DNA from: UBA2227 sp036677505
GTDB lineage: Bacteria > Bacillota_I > Bacilli_A > Erysipelotrichales > Erysipelotrichaceae
NCBI GenBank assembly: GCA_036677505.1
Contig: JAVBWK010000001.1
Span: 1 to 64,000, forward strand
Direction of reading: 5' to 3'
DNA length: 64,000 bases
Shown here: positions 34,683 through 43,246 of the stretch, piece after piece
Layout of the letters: each line of letters opens with the position of its first letter
How positions within the stretch are numbered: the first letter of the stretch is position 1
The notes under the pieces: generated by a model
What the model saw: the letters and a program-made list of their open reading frames with translations, nothing else
What the model was told of the DNA's origin: nothing
Databases searched by the model: none
Translations under genes and position numbers: made by a program

Positions 34683-35149
34683 TATATGTCGATGTTGAAA
34701 ATCATAATTATAATACCAAGACAGGTAACGTAGAATACGGCAAACAGATAGGTCCAGTTTGCCCTTTTCTTAATCATCAGCCATAAAGTCGGAATGATGA
34801 TTGTTCCGCCGACAAGCAGAATGACCAAATCGGATTGACCGTACAAAGTGATGCCGACCATGACCAAAGCAGTCATCAACGGTAAAGTGAGCAATGTCGC
34901 AAACATAGTGTGTTTAAATTGATCTTTGGAAAGAATAAACTTCGCGATAATTGCACAAGCTACAACAAGTCCGATAAACACTGCTATCAATAACATTTCT
35001 CTCGTCACTTCCCCCGATGCATCGGCAAAGATCTCAAATCCATTGACAAGAATACCCAAAATGACAAAGGCAACATTAAACAAGACAAAACCGCCAAACA
35101 TAATCAAAACTGCTGAAACGATCAATCCCAAGGTGTTCTTGATGCTCAT
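34682..35149 (-). CDS. Membrane protein, family not recognised
   Basis: A 155-residue protein with five predicted helices (about 10-32, 50-72, 80-98, 104-122 and 130-152). No family is evident. SD AGGAG precedes the ATG. It starts 29 bases after the XRE regulator gene, so it may be that regulator's target and share its promoter. Confidence 0.68.
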   Translation of the reverse strand: MSIKNTLGLIVSAVLIMFGGFVLFNVAFVILGILVNGFEIFADASGEVTREMLLIAVFIGLVVACAIIAKFILSKDQFKHTMFATLLTLPLMTALVMVGITLYGQSDLVILLVGGTIIIPTLWLMIKKRANWTYLFAVFYVTCLGIIIMIFNIDI

Positions 35150-35178
35150 AGTGATCTCCTTTTTTTAGATAAGGCTAT

Positions 35179-35637
35179 CTACAGTTTCTTTTGGATTTCT
35201 TTAGAAAGATGATCCTCAATTTCATTAAGGTCAAACGATGCGATCCTTCTGCGATTGTCCGGATCTAGCAAGCGATAATGGTGAGACAGAATGTTCTGTT
35301 GAATACAAAATCCTTCCCTCTCCAAAACCGTTTTCCACCAGATTTTCCCACCCATCGTCCGAGGATACTTTACGTTTACATCATCAAAAGCAATTGCGAC
35401 AATGATATCTTCAACATCACCTCCAAGAGTGTTATTAATGATCATACTGTTAGAAAATATACTTGCCAAAGCCACCGCGCCGGTCCAACCCAACGAACTT
35501 CTACCCTTTTCAATTTCTACCAGCGTTTTCTTAGAAAGCCCCAGAAGTGCTGCCATTTTGTCCTGATTCAAACCATATTCATTGCGAATCAGTTTTACCT
35601 GTTGATCCATAAAAGAAACAAACTGTAATCTTTTCAT
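35179..35637 (-). CDS. XRE-family helix-turn-helix regulator
   Basis: A 152-residue regulator. An N-terminal HTH_3 domain (about 10-65: LIRNEYGLNQDKMAALLGLSKKTLVEIEKGRSSLGWTGAVALA) is followed by a C-terminal domain of unknown type with EDIIVAIAFDDVNVKYPRTMGGKIWW. I chose the ATG at 35637, with SD AAGGTGG 8 bases away; an upstream GTG would sit inside the SD. The promoter overlaps an inverted repeat, pointing to autoregulation. It is followed by the five-helix membrane protein. Confidence 0.85.
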   Translation of the reverse strand: MKRLQFVSFMDQQVKLIRNEYGLNQDKMAALLGLSKKTLVEIEKGRSSLGWTGAVALASIFSNSMIINNTLGGDVEDIIVAIAFDDVNVKYPRTMGGKIWWKTVLEREGFCIQQNILSHHYRLLDPDNRRRIASFDLNEIEDHLSKEIQKKL

Positions 35638-35655
35638 GACAACCACCACCTTACA

Positions 35656-35689
35656 GTGTAATTTTACACCATTTGATGCTTTTTTACAA
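35656..35689 (-). promoter_or_regulatory. XRE gene promoter overlapping an inverted repeat
   Basis: On the minus strand, -35 TTGTAA (35684-35689) and -10 TAAAAT (35661-35666) are separated by exactly 17 bases. GTGTAA-TT-TTACAC (35656-35669) covers the -10, so a dimer bound there would block transcription. Confidence 0.65.
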
Positions 35690-35690
35690 T

Positions 35691-35714
35691 AAAAAAACTC
35701 CGATTGACGGAGTT
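35691..35714 (-). terminator. Terminator after Ric-like gene
   Basis: Stem AACTCCG / CGGAGTT with loop ATTGA (35696-35702, 35708-35714), followed on the minus strand by TTTTTTTATT. Confidence 0.85.
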
Positions 35715-35735
35715 ATGCAGTTCTATCTGAGGTTT

Positions 35736-36038
35736 CTAAGCTTTGTAGGCTGCATTCAGCTTTTTCAACATATCATAAACAGCTTCATAAGTTTCGCAAA
35801 CATCATCTGGAACAGCATAGTTTTGAGTCACTTTCTGTAAACGGTCAAACTCATCATGTAAGTCTAAAGTTGCCGAATCAGATGCCGCAGTCTTGTCATA
35901 AACTTCAAAGAATAACCGGCGAACCTCATGAAACTCCGGATGATGCTCCCCGTGGACACGATCGACTACCGGCACATATTGAACTAACACAGGAAATAAC
36001 TCCTTTACAAGCTGTTGGAATTTGGTTGGACTTGACAT
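35736..36038 (-). CDS. Ric-like short iron-sulfur cluster repair protein
   Basis: A 100-residue helical protein. The segment VPVVDRVHGEHHPEFHEVRRLFFEV (about 19-43) with its His and Glu residues resembles the small Ric form of hemerythrin-like di-iron repair proteins, which restore Fe-S clusters after oxidative or nitrosative damage. It lacks the longer N-terminal domain of ScdA/YtfE. ATG 36038 is chosen for SD AAAGGGG. Assignment rests on this one region, so a moderate score. Confidence 0.6.
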   Translation of the reverse strand: MSSPTKFQQLVKELFPVLVQYVPVVDRVHGEHHPEFHEVRRLFFEVYDKTAASDSATLDLHDEFDRLQKVTQNYAVPDDVCETYEAVYDMLKKLNAAYKA

Positions 36039-36126
36039 AGAAATCCCCTTTCTTAATGATTTAACCATGGTTATCGTTTACATATTACCATGGATCCTGG
36101 ATTTCTACTTTGATACAAATCACATT

Positions 36127-36804
36127 TTAAGCTTTCTTTAAATCACCTGTGATTTTTCCTGTGTGCTTATATAAAAACCTCTGAGCAGCCTTGATTACAT
36201 TGTGACGCCTGCTGTTGAGTTGTAACTTGGCAAAATCAATCATTCGGTTCTGATTTGTACTGATATCATAGTAATGTTCAAAACACTCCAACACTTTCCC
36301 ACATACTATGGCATTGCACTCTGGGGAAGGCTAATTGTCATTGAGATACAAAACACTTGGAACTTCACATAATCTTATGGTTACATCTGTTTCAAACTTT
36401 GGATTTGCGACCACGATCTTCCAACTGTTACCGACGACATTGGCAGCCGTGATCATATGAGGATCTTTAATCAACGAGATATACTCATCGTAAATTTGAG
36501 CAAATTTTCCCAGAAGATCGACAGATACAAGATTGGACATGATGAAAATACCGTCCAACTTTATAAATGAATTCTCTTGCCTGATCATTCGGATTACCCT
36601 GTCAAAATACGGATAAATTAACTCTGGATTCTGCTCACTTATACGTCGGATAACCTTTGTGCACTTAAATTTAAGTGCTGATGTGAGCGAAAAAGTCAAA
36701 TCGAAAAGCAGTGATACAATCTCGTTATCTTCGATAGCCGCATTGACTATTACATAACCATCAGATGAATTTTTAAGCAGACTGATCAGAGTTACTTTGT
36801 TCAT
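36127..36804 (-). pseudogene. HEAT-like helical protein interrupted by an in-frame TAG
   Basis: The frame opens at 36804 and encodes 157 residues of helical repeats (KVIRRISEQNPELIYPYFDRVIRMI, DGIFIMSNLVSVDLLGKF) reminiscent of HEAT repeats. It stops at TAG (36331-36333), directly after YLNDN. The same frame then continues for 67 more codons to TAA at 36127, giving a plausible helical tail rich in Lys and Arg (ending GKITGDLKKA). TAG ends other genes here, so this is best read as a nonsense-mutated gene of about 225 codons. A shortened but functional protein, or a sequencing error, is possible. No partner gene is adjacent. Confidence 0.6.
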
Positions 36805-37042
36805 AAGTACCCTCCTTATCTGTCGAACGCACCTCTTAAGAGTGATTGATTTAATGTTATCTTTCTTAGTTATTCTTTCGGCTTAATTATACACCTTGTT
36901 TATGCTGATAGTACGACATTCGGATGTATATTATGTCTTGCAAATCATAATTTCATTCATGTGTGTGTTTCCACATACAACAAACATTCTTCTGTCCTGT
37001 CTTTTCTGCCCTGCTAAATACCGATCTTGAGAATGAGACTAA

Positions 37043-37074
37043 AAAACGGCTCTCAGTAAACTGAAAGCCGTTTT
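37043..37074 (-). terminator. Terminator after DUF1295 gene
   Basis: Long stem AAAACGGCT(C)TCAGT / ACTGA(A)AGCCGTTTT with one mismatch, followed on the minus strand by TTTTTTAG. From here up to 36805 no gene is visible. Confidence 0.85.
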
Positions 37075-37080
37075 GATAAA

Positions 37081-37959
37081 CTATTTGGCTTTGGTAAACG
37101 GGAATATCATCGGAACACGTTTGGCATATTCTGCCCAACCAGCATACTTTTCCATATTCTTCTCAAGCAATGGAGTGGATATCTTGATGAGTACGGCCGA
37201 CATTACCAACGGTGATAAAATCAGAACCAGATAGTAAATCCAAGGAACACTGTCGGTCAGTAAAAGACTGAACCCCGCAATATAGATTCCATTCCAAATC
37301 AGGATTTCCCCAAGATAGTTGGGATGGCGGGTGATCGACCACAGTCCGGTCTGAAGCAGAGTTCGTGTTTTCTTTTGAATATGACGACGCAACTGCTCAT
37401 CACCAATGACTTCAAATGCCAATCCGATGACAGCGATACTAAATCCGGCAATGACCAACACCGATTGTAAACCTTCAAACGCAATAGCATTGAATTTAAT
37501 GATCGTATATGCCGCAGACCCGACAACGAAATTAATCAGACCCTGAATCATAAAAACCCGAAAGAAAGCGGTGATGACCACATTCTTACCCCATTCCTTA
37601 CGCCACTGAGCGTAACGAAAGTCTTCCGGTTTCCCGACATTACGATTAAACAAGCGGATGGAAAGGCGAAGTCCCCATAAGGTTATAAAACCGACCAGTA
37701 AATATGCGAGCAGATTTGGCGACTCTGTAATTAGCAGTGTTGACCAAGCCCCGATAACAAAGCCCAACCCCCAACCGATATCAACGATGGAATTGTTGTG
37801 GATGATGGTCGCAACGACAAAAATGCTAGTGAAATATGCAAAAGTGATGGCCAAAGGAACTAGCAGACCTTCTGTTCCCCATGCCTGAAATCCCAATGTA
37901 GCCAAGCCGATGGCTGAGAGTAAAAGCAATCCGTAAATAATAATTCGTTTGATGTCCAT
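37081..37959 (-). CDS. DUF1295 / steroid 5-alpha-reductase-like membrane protein
   Basis: A 292-residue protein with about eight helices. The C-terminal half carries the reductase/ICMT-like signature: QTGLWSITRHPNYLGEILIWNGIYIAG near 208-233 and a late LEKNMEKYAGWAEYAKRVPMIFPF. In DUF1295 proteins this region binds a nicotinamide cofactor; the substrate is unknown here, possibly a lipid or isoprenoid. ATG 37959 is chosen because SD AGGAG is 7-8 bases away, while the earlier ATG is too close. Monocistronic. Confidence 0.85.
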   Translation of the reverse strand: MDIKRIIIYGLLLLSAIGLATLGFQAWGTEGLLVPLAITFAYFTSIFVVATIIHNNSIVDIGWGLGFVIGAWSTLLITESPNLLAYLLVGFITLWGLRLSIRLFNRNVGKPEDFRYAQWRKEWGKNVVITAFFRVFMIQGLINFVVGSAAYTIIKFNAIAFEGLQSVLVIAGFSIAVIGLAFEVIGDEQLRRHIQKKTRTLLQTGLWSITRHPNYLGEILIWNGIYIAGFSLLLTDSVPWIYYLVLILSPLVMSAVLIKISTPLLEKNMEKYAGWAEYAKRVPMIFPFTKAK

Positions 37960-38102
37960 AATCATTCTCCTAAATATCTGTTTATATTATATCAGTTCGA
38001 GTTTCACTTTCACTATCCATGCATCTGAATAAACACTTATATCATCGCCTGTATTATTACCTATCTTATACAGATGAACATGCAAGCTCAACATGGCTAT
38101 GA

Positions 38103-38140
38103 TATAATGAAAATAATTTGAACTGATGAATCATTCATCA
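38103..38140 (+). promoter_or_regulatory. Promoter and operator-like palindrome before the glycosidase gene
   Basis: TATAAT lies at 38103-38108. Just downstream is the perfect inverted repeat TGATGAA-TCA-TTCATCA (38124-38140), then CAATC-AAAAC-GATTG (38141-38155). No clear -35 is visible. The palindrome would suit a sugar-responsive repressor. Confidence 0.45.
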
Positions 38141-38219
38141 CAATCAAAACGATTGAGCAAAACTGTTCTTTCATTAAACTGTGTTGTTTATCATCTTGAT
38201 TGATAAGAAAGGAAACCCT

Positions 38220-39119
38220 ATGTTTCAATACAAACCAGCCATCTGTTATTCGGGTTACAGAAACGGACAAAGCCCGTTAACACAGACATATCCGAGTGAT
38301 ACGGAAGTTCTCGAAGATCTGAACTTGCTTTCCAAGCATTTTGACTACATCCGCATGTATGATATATCAGAGCATGCTAAATCGGTTTTGCGTGTGATCA
38401 CAAGCCATCAGTTACCACTTAAGGTTTTACTCGGAATAGAACCCAAAGGTGAAATTTCCAACCCCAACTGTCCGTGGGGAGGTGTGTATAGCGACGAAGA
38501 GCTCACGCAACACAAAATCCGTAATATCGCTCAGCTCGATCAGGTCGCAGAGTTAGCAAACCGTTATAAAGATATCGTATTGGGAATTTCCATAGGGAAT
38601 GAAAACACGGCTCACTGGCACCCGAACAAAATGAGTCCGGAGTCGTTGGTCGAACACGCAAAAATCTTGAAATCCAAAACTGATTTACCTATCACCTTTT
38701 GTGAAGGTGCTTATGAGTGGCGTAATCAAGGGGCAGAATTAGCCAAAGTTGTCGACTTCATCTCTATTCACGTTTATCCCTTATGGCAACGAGTTCCTTA
38801 CTCGCAATCGGTTGAATTGACCATCGGTCAGTATCATGAAACAAAAGCAGCATTTCCGGATAAACCGGTCATTTTCACTGAGTTTGGATGGACCACCAGT
38901 GCGACTGAGAACATGGATCTTACTGAAACCAACGAAGAGTATCACAAGGCTTATTTGGATCAGATGATCACTTGGTCAAAGAAGAACCAGGTCACCATGT
39001 TTATATTTGAAGCTTTCGATGAGCCTTGGAAAGGCGGAACAGATCCGATGGAAGCCGAGAAACATTGGGGTATTTATGATGTGAACCGCAAAGGAAAATC
39101 TTGGATCAGTCAGCTATAG
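38220..39119 (+). CDS. GH17-like glycoside hydrolase
   Basis: A 299-residue TIM-barrel glycosidase without signal peptide. Features of GH17-type beta-glucanases are FDYIRMYDIS near the start, the acid/base Glu in LGISIGNENTAHW near 134 and the nucleophile Glu in KPVIFTEFGWTTS near 223. A late MFIFEAFDEPWKGG follows strand 8. Without a secretion signal it probably acts on imported oligosaccharides or a cytoplasmic glucan. ATG 38220 has SD AAAGGAA. Monocistronic, and it ends at a bidirectional terminator shared with ssrA. Confidence 0.8.
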   Translation: MFQYKPAICYSGYRNGQSPLTQTYPSDTEVLEDLNLLSKHFDYIRMYDISEHAKSVLRVITSHQLPLKVLLGIEPKGEISNPNCPWGGVYSDEELTQHKIRNIAQLDQVAELANRYKDIVLGISIGNENTAHWHPNKMSPESLVEHAKILKSKTDLPITFCEGAYEWRNQGAELAKVVDFISIHVYPLWQRVPYSQSVELTIGQYHETKAAFPDKPVIFTEFGWTTSATENMDLTETNEEYHKAYLDQMITWSKKNQVTMFIFEAFDEPWKGGTDPMEAEKHWGIYDVNRKGKSWISQL

Positions 39120-39167
39120 CCATACTTTTAATTGATATCATGTTTATCTAAATAAATAGCAAAACAA

Positions 39168-39185
39168 AACCGCTTTTCAGCGGTT
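39168..39185. terminator. Bidirectional terminator of glycosidase gene and ssrA
   Basis: Stem AACCGCT / AGCGGTT with loop TTTC. GTTTTG follows on the plus strand and TTGTTTTG on the minus strand, just beyond the tmRNA 3' end. Confidence 0.8.
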
Positions 39186-39197
39186 GTTTTGTGCAAT

Positions 39198-39546
39198 TGG
39201 TGGAGGTGAGGAGAATTGAACTCCTGTCCAAGAAGTGTCCCACATTCAGAGATCTACAGTTTATTCTATTTGCTTATGATCAACGCTTAAGAAATAGACA
39301 AACAAGCATTGATTGGCTCACTGGATTGTCGGTGCAGCCTCGCTGAGCGAACTGATCTGCACTTACCCATCGTTTCTGTCGTCAGGGTATGGCCCAATGG
39401 GCAAGCCGTACCGGACGCGCTGATAGCTTGTTAGTTGCTAATTAAGCAGCGAAAGAAAGTCTGTTTCCAGTTATTTTTTAGCCTTTAGGTAGCCACACCA
39501 CTGCACCCTGAATCAAACGAAATCCTGTCGAAACCAAGACACCCCC
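39198..39546 (-). ncRNA. ssrA: tmRNA
   Basis: A 349-base tmRNA. The 5' end GGGGGUG pairs with CACCUCC before ACCA at the 3' end. The T-arm segment GGAGUUCAAUUCUCC is canonical, and the 5' sequence continues UUGGUUUCGACAGG as in other tmRNAs. The tag frame runs to UAA at 39442 with codons ending N-R-L-S-F-A-A. It is open back to AAA at 39477 (tag at most KITGNRLSFAA); the resume codon is not certain. Trans-translation also needs SmpB, encoded at 43245. Confidence 0.95.
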
Positions 39547-39667
39547 GTTTGCATATGAATTATACACCGAAAGCAAAAAATTGACAAGGATGTGCCCTAT
39601 GTCATCAATTGAGATTTAGTGAACATAGGTGTATAATGGACTCATATCAATACCAGGAGGTACACAT

Positions 39668-40222
39668 ATGGAATGGTTTTTTGGCTTATTAGCCATCGTC
39701 GTCGTCATCGGCCTATGGTTTATGTCGGCATATAATGGATTTATCGCATGGAGAAACAAAGTAGATGAAGCATTTTCCACTATGGACGTCTATCTGGTCA
39801 AACGCTATGACCTTATTCCAAACTTGGTTGAAACGGTCAAAGGTTATGCGAAACACGAAAGCGAAACCTTGGAAAGAGTCATTTCTGCCCGTAACAAAGC
39901 TGTCAGTGCGACCAATGTTGAAGACAAAGCCAAAGCTGAAGGTGAATTTGCCGGTGTATTGAGCCGTTTATTCGCACTTGCGGAAGCATATCCCGACTTG
40001 AAAGCCAATGTACAGTTCTTAGATCTTCAAGGACAATTGAAAGTATTGGAAGAAGACATCGCCAACGCAAGGAAATTCTACAATGGAACGACCCGTCAGT
40101 ACAATACGATGGTCGAATCATTCCCCAACAATATCGTAGCTAACTTATTCAAATTCATTAAACGTCCGTTGTTTGAAGTAGAAGATGCTACCCAACGTCA
40201 AAACGTTAAAGTACAATTCTGA
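39668..40222 (+). CDS. LemA family protein
   Basis: A 184-residue protein: an N-terminal membrane helix (3-20) followed by a coiled-coil helical bundle. The YNGFIAWRNKVDEAFSTMDVYLVKRYDLIPNLVETVKGYAKHE segment is the LemA signature. LemA proteins are anchored with the bundle outside or inside; the function is not settled. ATG 39668 follows SD AGGAGG. It precedes the DUF2207 gene, a common pairing. Confidence 0.93.
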   Translation: MEWFFGLLAIVVVIGLWFMSAYNGFIAWRNKVDEAFSTMDVYLVKRYDLIPNLVETVKGYAKHESETLERVISARNKAVSATNVEDKAKAEGEFAGVLSRLFALAEAYPDLKANVQFLDLQGQLKVLEEDIANARKFYNGTTRQYNTMVESFPNNIVANLFKFIKRPLFEVEDATQRQNVKVQF

Positions 40223-40224
40223 TC

Positions 40225-40249
40225 AAAAGGGACATGTGTCCCTTTTTTT
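40225..40249 (+). terminator. Terminator or attenuator between lemA and the DUF2207 gene
   Basis: AAAAGGGAC / GTCCCTTTT hairpin followed by TTT. The next gene starts 17 bases later with its own SD (AGGAGG), so the site probably lowers rather than abolishes read-through. Confidence 0.7.
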
Positions 40250-40266
40250 AACCTAGGAGGCAGCAG

Positions 40267-42147
40267 ATGAAAAAACTGACCTTACTTATTTTTGTCTCAT
40301 TTTTTCTGATATTTCAAACCGCACTTCATGTTCAGGCCCAGGACCGCTTCACCAATCATTCGGTCGACATGGTCGTTCAAGAAGATGGATTATACAAAAT
40401 CACTCACGTCATCGACGTGTACTTTGACACACCTTCTCAAGGCATTTATGCACTGATTCCGCAAGTATATCAGATGGAATTCACTATGGAAGATGGTACT
40501 CAAGTCGATCGTACTTACCGCTTCCCGGTCTCAGATATCAGTGTACTCAATGAAGAATCTTTGATCGAGAGCAGTTACGAAGGTGTTCGAATACGTATCG
40601 GAACCGAAGGTAAATACTTTACCGGTGCGAAGCGATTTACATACTCCTATACCATCAAGACACGTGATTTGGGTCTAGACGGCAAACAATTGTTCTACTT
40701 CAACCTGATAGGTGACGGTTGGGATTTGCCTATGGATCGCATCGAATTTAAGATCCTGTTCCCAAAAGATGTGACTTCTTTTGAAAAAGAGTTCTATTCA
40801 GGTAAGTATGGTTCCACAACCAATGACAGTGTTCAGTTCACCGTCGAAGGTAACATGATATTTGGCGTTTTAGAAACAGGCTTGCGTCAACGCGAAGCAC
40901 TGACGATATGGATGCCGGTATCCGATGATTTCTTCAGCTTCCCAAAACCCTTTGACTTCACGATCTTATCTACCCTGTACGCCATACTGTTTACAGTCGG
41001 TGTCGGCCTGTTATACATTCGATTCGGTAAAGATGATTTGGTCGTCCAGACCGTTGAGTTTAATCCGCCTGCCGGCTATTCCAGTGCTCAAGTCGGATAC
41101 ATCTTTGATGGTGCCGTTGATACCAAAGATGTCGTTTCATTGATTATCGAATGGGCCGCCAAAGGTTATCTTACGATCGAAGAGCTCGACCACAAGAATA
41201 TTCAGCTCAATAAGATTGCGGATATCGATCCAAAGGCGATCGCCGCTGAAAAGTCGATGTTCAATGATTTATTCTTCGGCCGAGATTCGGTTACGACCAA
41301 AGAACTTGAAAAGACCTTCTACACTTCCATTAACTTCGCAAAGATGAACATCACCCGTTATTTCCTGGGCAATAAGGAACGACGGATCTTCAGTATGACG
41401 GCCGATATCCTTCAAATCCTGCTTGGCATTTTCATCATTTCGATCCCTATTTTCCATACCAGTGCTGTCATTTATAATCAGATTTTCTATGCGGCCGAGG
41501 CCATTGGAATGGCAATCATTTCAAGCTTCCTGTCCATACCGCCGGTCATTATCTTTACCGTACTGATGCGTAAGAAGCAAACGATGAAAAAGGCATCCAT
41601 CGGCGCGTTGACCTTAGTCGGCATTGCGCTGACCGCACTGTTCATCTTTGTTCAGTTTACCGTTCACTCGGTATATAACGGAAACATCCTGTTGCTTATT
41701 CTTGTCTTGGTTTTTTACCTGATCGCCCTCTATTTCGTGACGGTTATGGACAAGCGTACCGATAAAGGACTTGAGCTGTATGGCAAGGTGTTGGGATTAA
41801 AGAATTTTATTGAACTTGCTGAAAAAGATAAACTGGAAATGCTGGTTCATGATGATCCGGATTACTTCTATAAGATTTTGCCTTATGCTTACGTATTGAA
41901 TGTCACGGATACCTGGTCGAAGAAGTTTGAAAACATTGCGATCGAACCGCCGCAATGGTATGTCGGCCCTGGACCATTCAATCATTATTTCTTTGTCCGA
42001 AATCTTAACTCCTCGATGCACCGCATGACAACAGCCATGACTTCCATGCCAGCCGCAAAAGCCGGTCGCGGTGGCGGCGGATTTGGCGGTGGCGGAGGTG
42101 GTTTCTCCGGAGGCGGCTTCGGTGGCGGTGGCGGCGGACGCTGGTAA
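40267..42147 (+). CDS. DUF2207 membrane protein with Gly-rich tail
   Basis: A 626-residue protein: signal peptide (1-24, ending VQAQ), an extracytoplasmic beta-rich DUF2207 domain (about 27-225), membrane helix near 235-255, a cytoplasmic segment, a helical hairpin and further helices (about 380-500), and a C-terminal tail of GGGFGGGGGG type ending GRW. The tail is typical of the YciQ-like partners of LemA. The Gly-rich end may be an interaction or targeting element. It follows lemA in the same direction. Confidence 0.9.
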   Translation: MKKLTLLIFVSFFLIFQTALHVQAQDRFTNHSVDMVVQEDGLYKITHVIDVYFDTPSQGIYALIPQVYQMEFTMEDGTQVDRTYRFPVSDISVLNEESLIESSYEGVRIRIGTEGKYFTGAKRFTYSYTIKTRDLGLDGKQLFYFNLIGDGWDLPMDRIEFKILFPKDVTSFEKEFYSGKYGSTTNDSVQFTVEGNMIFGVLETGLRQREALTIWMPVSDDFFSFPKPFDFTILSTLYAILFTVGVGLLYIRFGKDDLVVQTVEFNPPAGYSSAQVGYIFDGAVDTKDVVSLIIEWAAKGYLTIEELDHKNIQLNKIADIDPKAIAAEKSMFNDLFFGRDSVTTKELEKTFYTSINFAKMNITRYFLGNKERRIFSMTADILQILLGIFIISIPIFHTSAVIYNQIFYAAEAIGMAIISSFLSIPPVIIFTVLMRKKQTMKKASIGALTLVGIALTALFIFVQFTVHSVYNGNILLLILVLVFYLIALYFVTVMDKRTDKGLELYGKVLGLKNFIELAEKDKLEMLVHDDPDYFYKILPYAYVLNVTDTWSKKFENIAIEPPQWYVGPGPFNHYFFVRNLNSSMHRMTTAMTSMPAAKAGRGGGGFGGGGGGFSGGGFGGGGGGRW

Positions 42148-42152
42148 GTAAA

Positions 42153-42176
42153 AACTCCCTGAGTATTCAGGGAGTT
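42153..42176. terminator. Bidirectional terminator
   Basis: Ten-base-pair stem AACTCCCTGA / TCAGGGAGTT with loop GTAT; ATTTTTG follows on plus and TTTTAC on minus. It serves the DUF2207 gene and the converging SGNH hydrolase gene. Confidence 0.9.
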
Positions 42177-43170
42177 ATTTTTGTTTCAGGTGTTCGGTGA
42201 TGTAATGGGTGATTTTCATCATGCCGAAGTTACCGGGGTGAATCAAATCCGTACTCATGTCTCCAATGGTACAGGCTTTCAACGGATCCAGATACACCAG
42301 GTTGATCGACATTTTACTTTCGACGATTTCTTTGAGAATATCGCGATAGGTCTGCGGATCACTGATCATCACATCTCGAGGGCCGATCAATCCATAATCT
42401 CCATAAAAAGGCAGCACTCCCATACACAGGATTTTAGCTTTGGGCTGATGCTTCATCAGCTCTGTGATCATATACTCCGCCCGCTCCCTGAATTCATCAG
42501 CACTGAAACCCATCATCAACATATTCACCGAAAGTTCAAGAAGAATGATATCATACTTGCCACTTGTCTTAAGAAAGTCAGTAACTTCCTTTTCACATTT
42601 CGCATTGCCAGCCAAACCGAAATTGACCAGATCCGCACCAATCTCACGAGCGACAATATTCGGATATGTTAAATCAACTGCGGTCGGATAGTATCCCTGT
42701 GTGATGCTGGTTCCATAAGCCATCATCTTCAACAAAGGAACTTCAAACTTATCAGGCAGCCGATAGTTTCCCGAAATTGCTTTGATGAGCACATTTTCAG
42801 ATGATATCAGAATCCGTACGACATTTGATGAAAAATCAAGCGGATGCTGCAGACTTTTCGGCAACAAGATATCATTGAAAGTCATCGGTCGGATTCCTAT
42901 CGTTACTTCCTTGGTAAACAGGTATTCTTCTGGGTAGGTGTAATCCCCATAGTACACCATGACTTTTGAAGAGTGACGATGACCTAAAGATTCTAAGGTA
43001 ATAAAGCAGTCACTCAATGGAACCATGCGGATTTCCGTACAGTTCAACTGATAGGCGGTCGTATGTCCGATGGCTTCATTGACCGATTGAGGATATCGGG
43101 AAAATACCTTTCTGCCCCGCACGTCCACCAATTCTGCGATGCCATGCAAATCCAATCCCATGTACTCCAT
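42175..43170 (-). CDS. SGNH/GDSL-type hydrolase
   Basis: A 331-residue cytoplasmic protein. The C-terminal domain (about 150-331) has SGNH blocks: AYGTSITQG (Ser near 153), NFGLAGNAKCE (Gly and Asn), ELSVNMLM (Asn) and the catalytic pair DLIHPGNFG (Asp and His). The N-terminal domain (1-145) is beta-rich, resembling the N-terminal module of some sialate/rhamnogalacturonan esterases. Likely an esterase on carbohydrate or lipid; the substrate is unknown. ATG 43170 has SD AGGAGG. Confidence 0.85.
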   Translation of the reverse strand: MEYMGLDLHGIAELVDVRGRKVFSRYPQSVNEAIGHTTAYQLNCTEIRMVPLSDCFITLESLGHRHSSKVMVYYGDYTYPEEYLFTKEVTIGIRPMTFNDILLPKSLQHPLDFSSNVVRILISSENVLIKAISGNYRLPDKFEVPLLKMMAYGTSITQGYYPTAVDLTYPNIVAREIGADLVNFGLAGNAKCEKEVTDFLKTSGKYDIILLELSVNMLMMGFSADEFRERAEYMITELMKHQPKAKILCMGVLPFYGDYGLIGPRDVMISDPQTYRDILKEIVESKMSINLVYLDPLKACTIGDMSTDLIHPGNFGMMKITHYITEHLKQK

Positions 43171-43223
43171 GATTCTACCTCCTGTGTTGATACACTTCTA
43201 TTGTACACAAAAATGCAGTAAAA

Positions 43224-43246
43224 AAGCAGAGCGAATTGCTCTGCTT
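43224..43246 (-). terminator. Terminator after smpB
   Basis: Stem AAGCAGAGC / GCTCTGCTT with loop GAATT, followed on the minus strand by TTTTACTG. It overlaps the end of smpB. Confidence 0.85.

Noticed and set aside
36331..36333. TAG as a sense codon (pyrrolysine or reassignment)
   Set aside because: TAG ends several intact genes in the window at the expected family length, and TGA also acts as a stop, so the standard code holds.
36953..37138. Short minus-strand frame beyond the DUF1295 gene
   Set aside because: It crosses a strong terminator, overlaps the DUF1295 gene and has no SD or recognisable domain.
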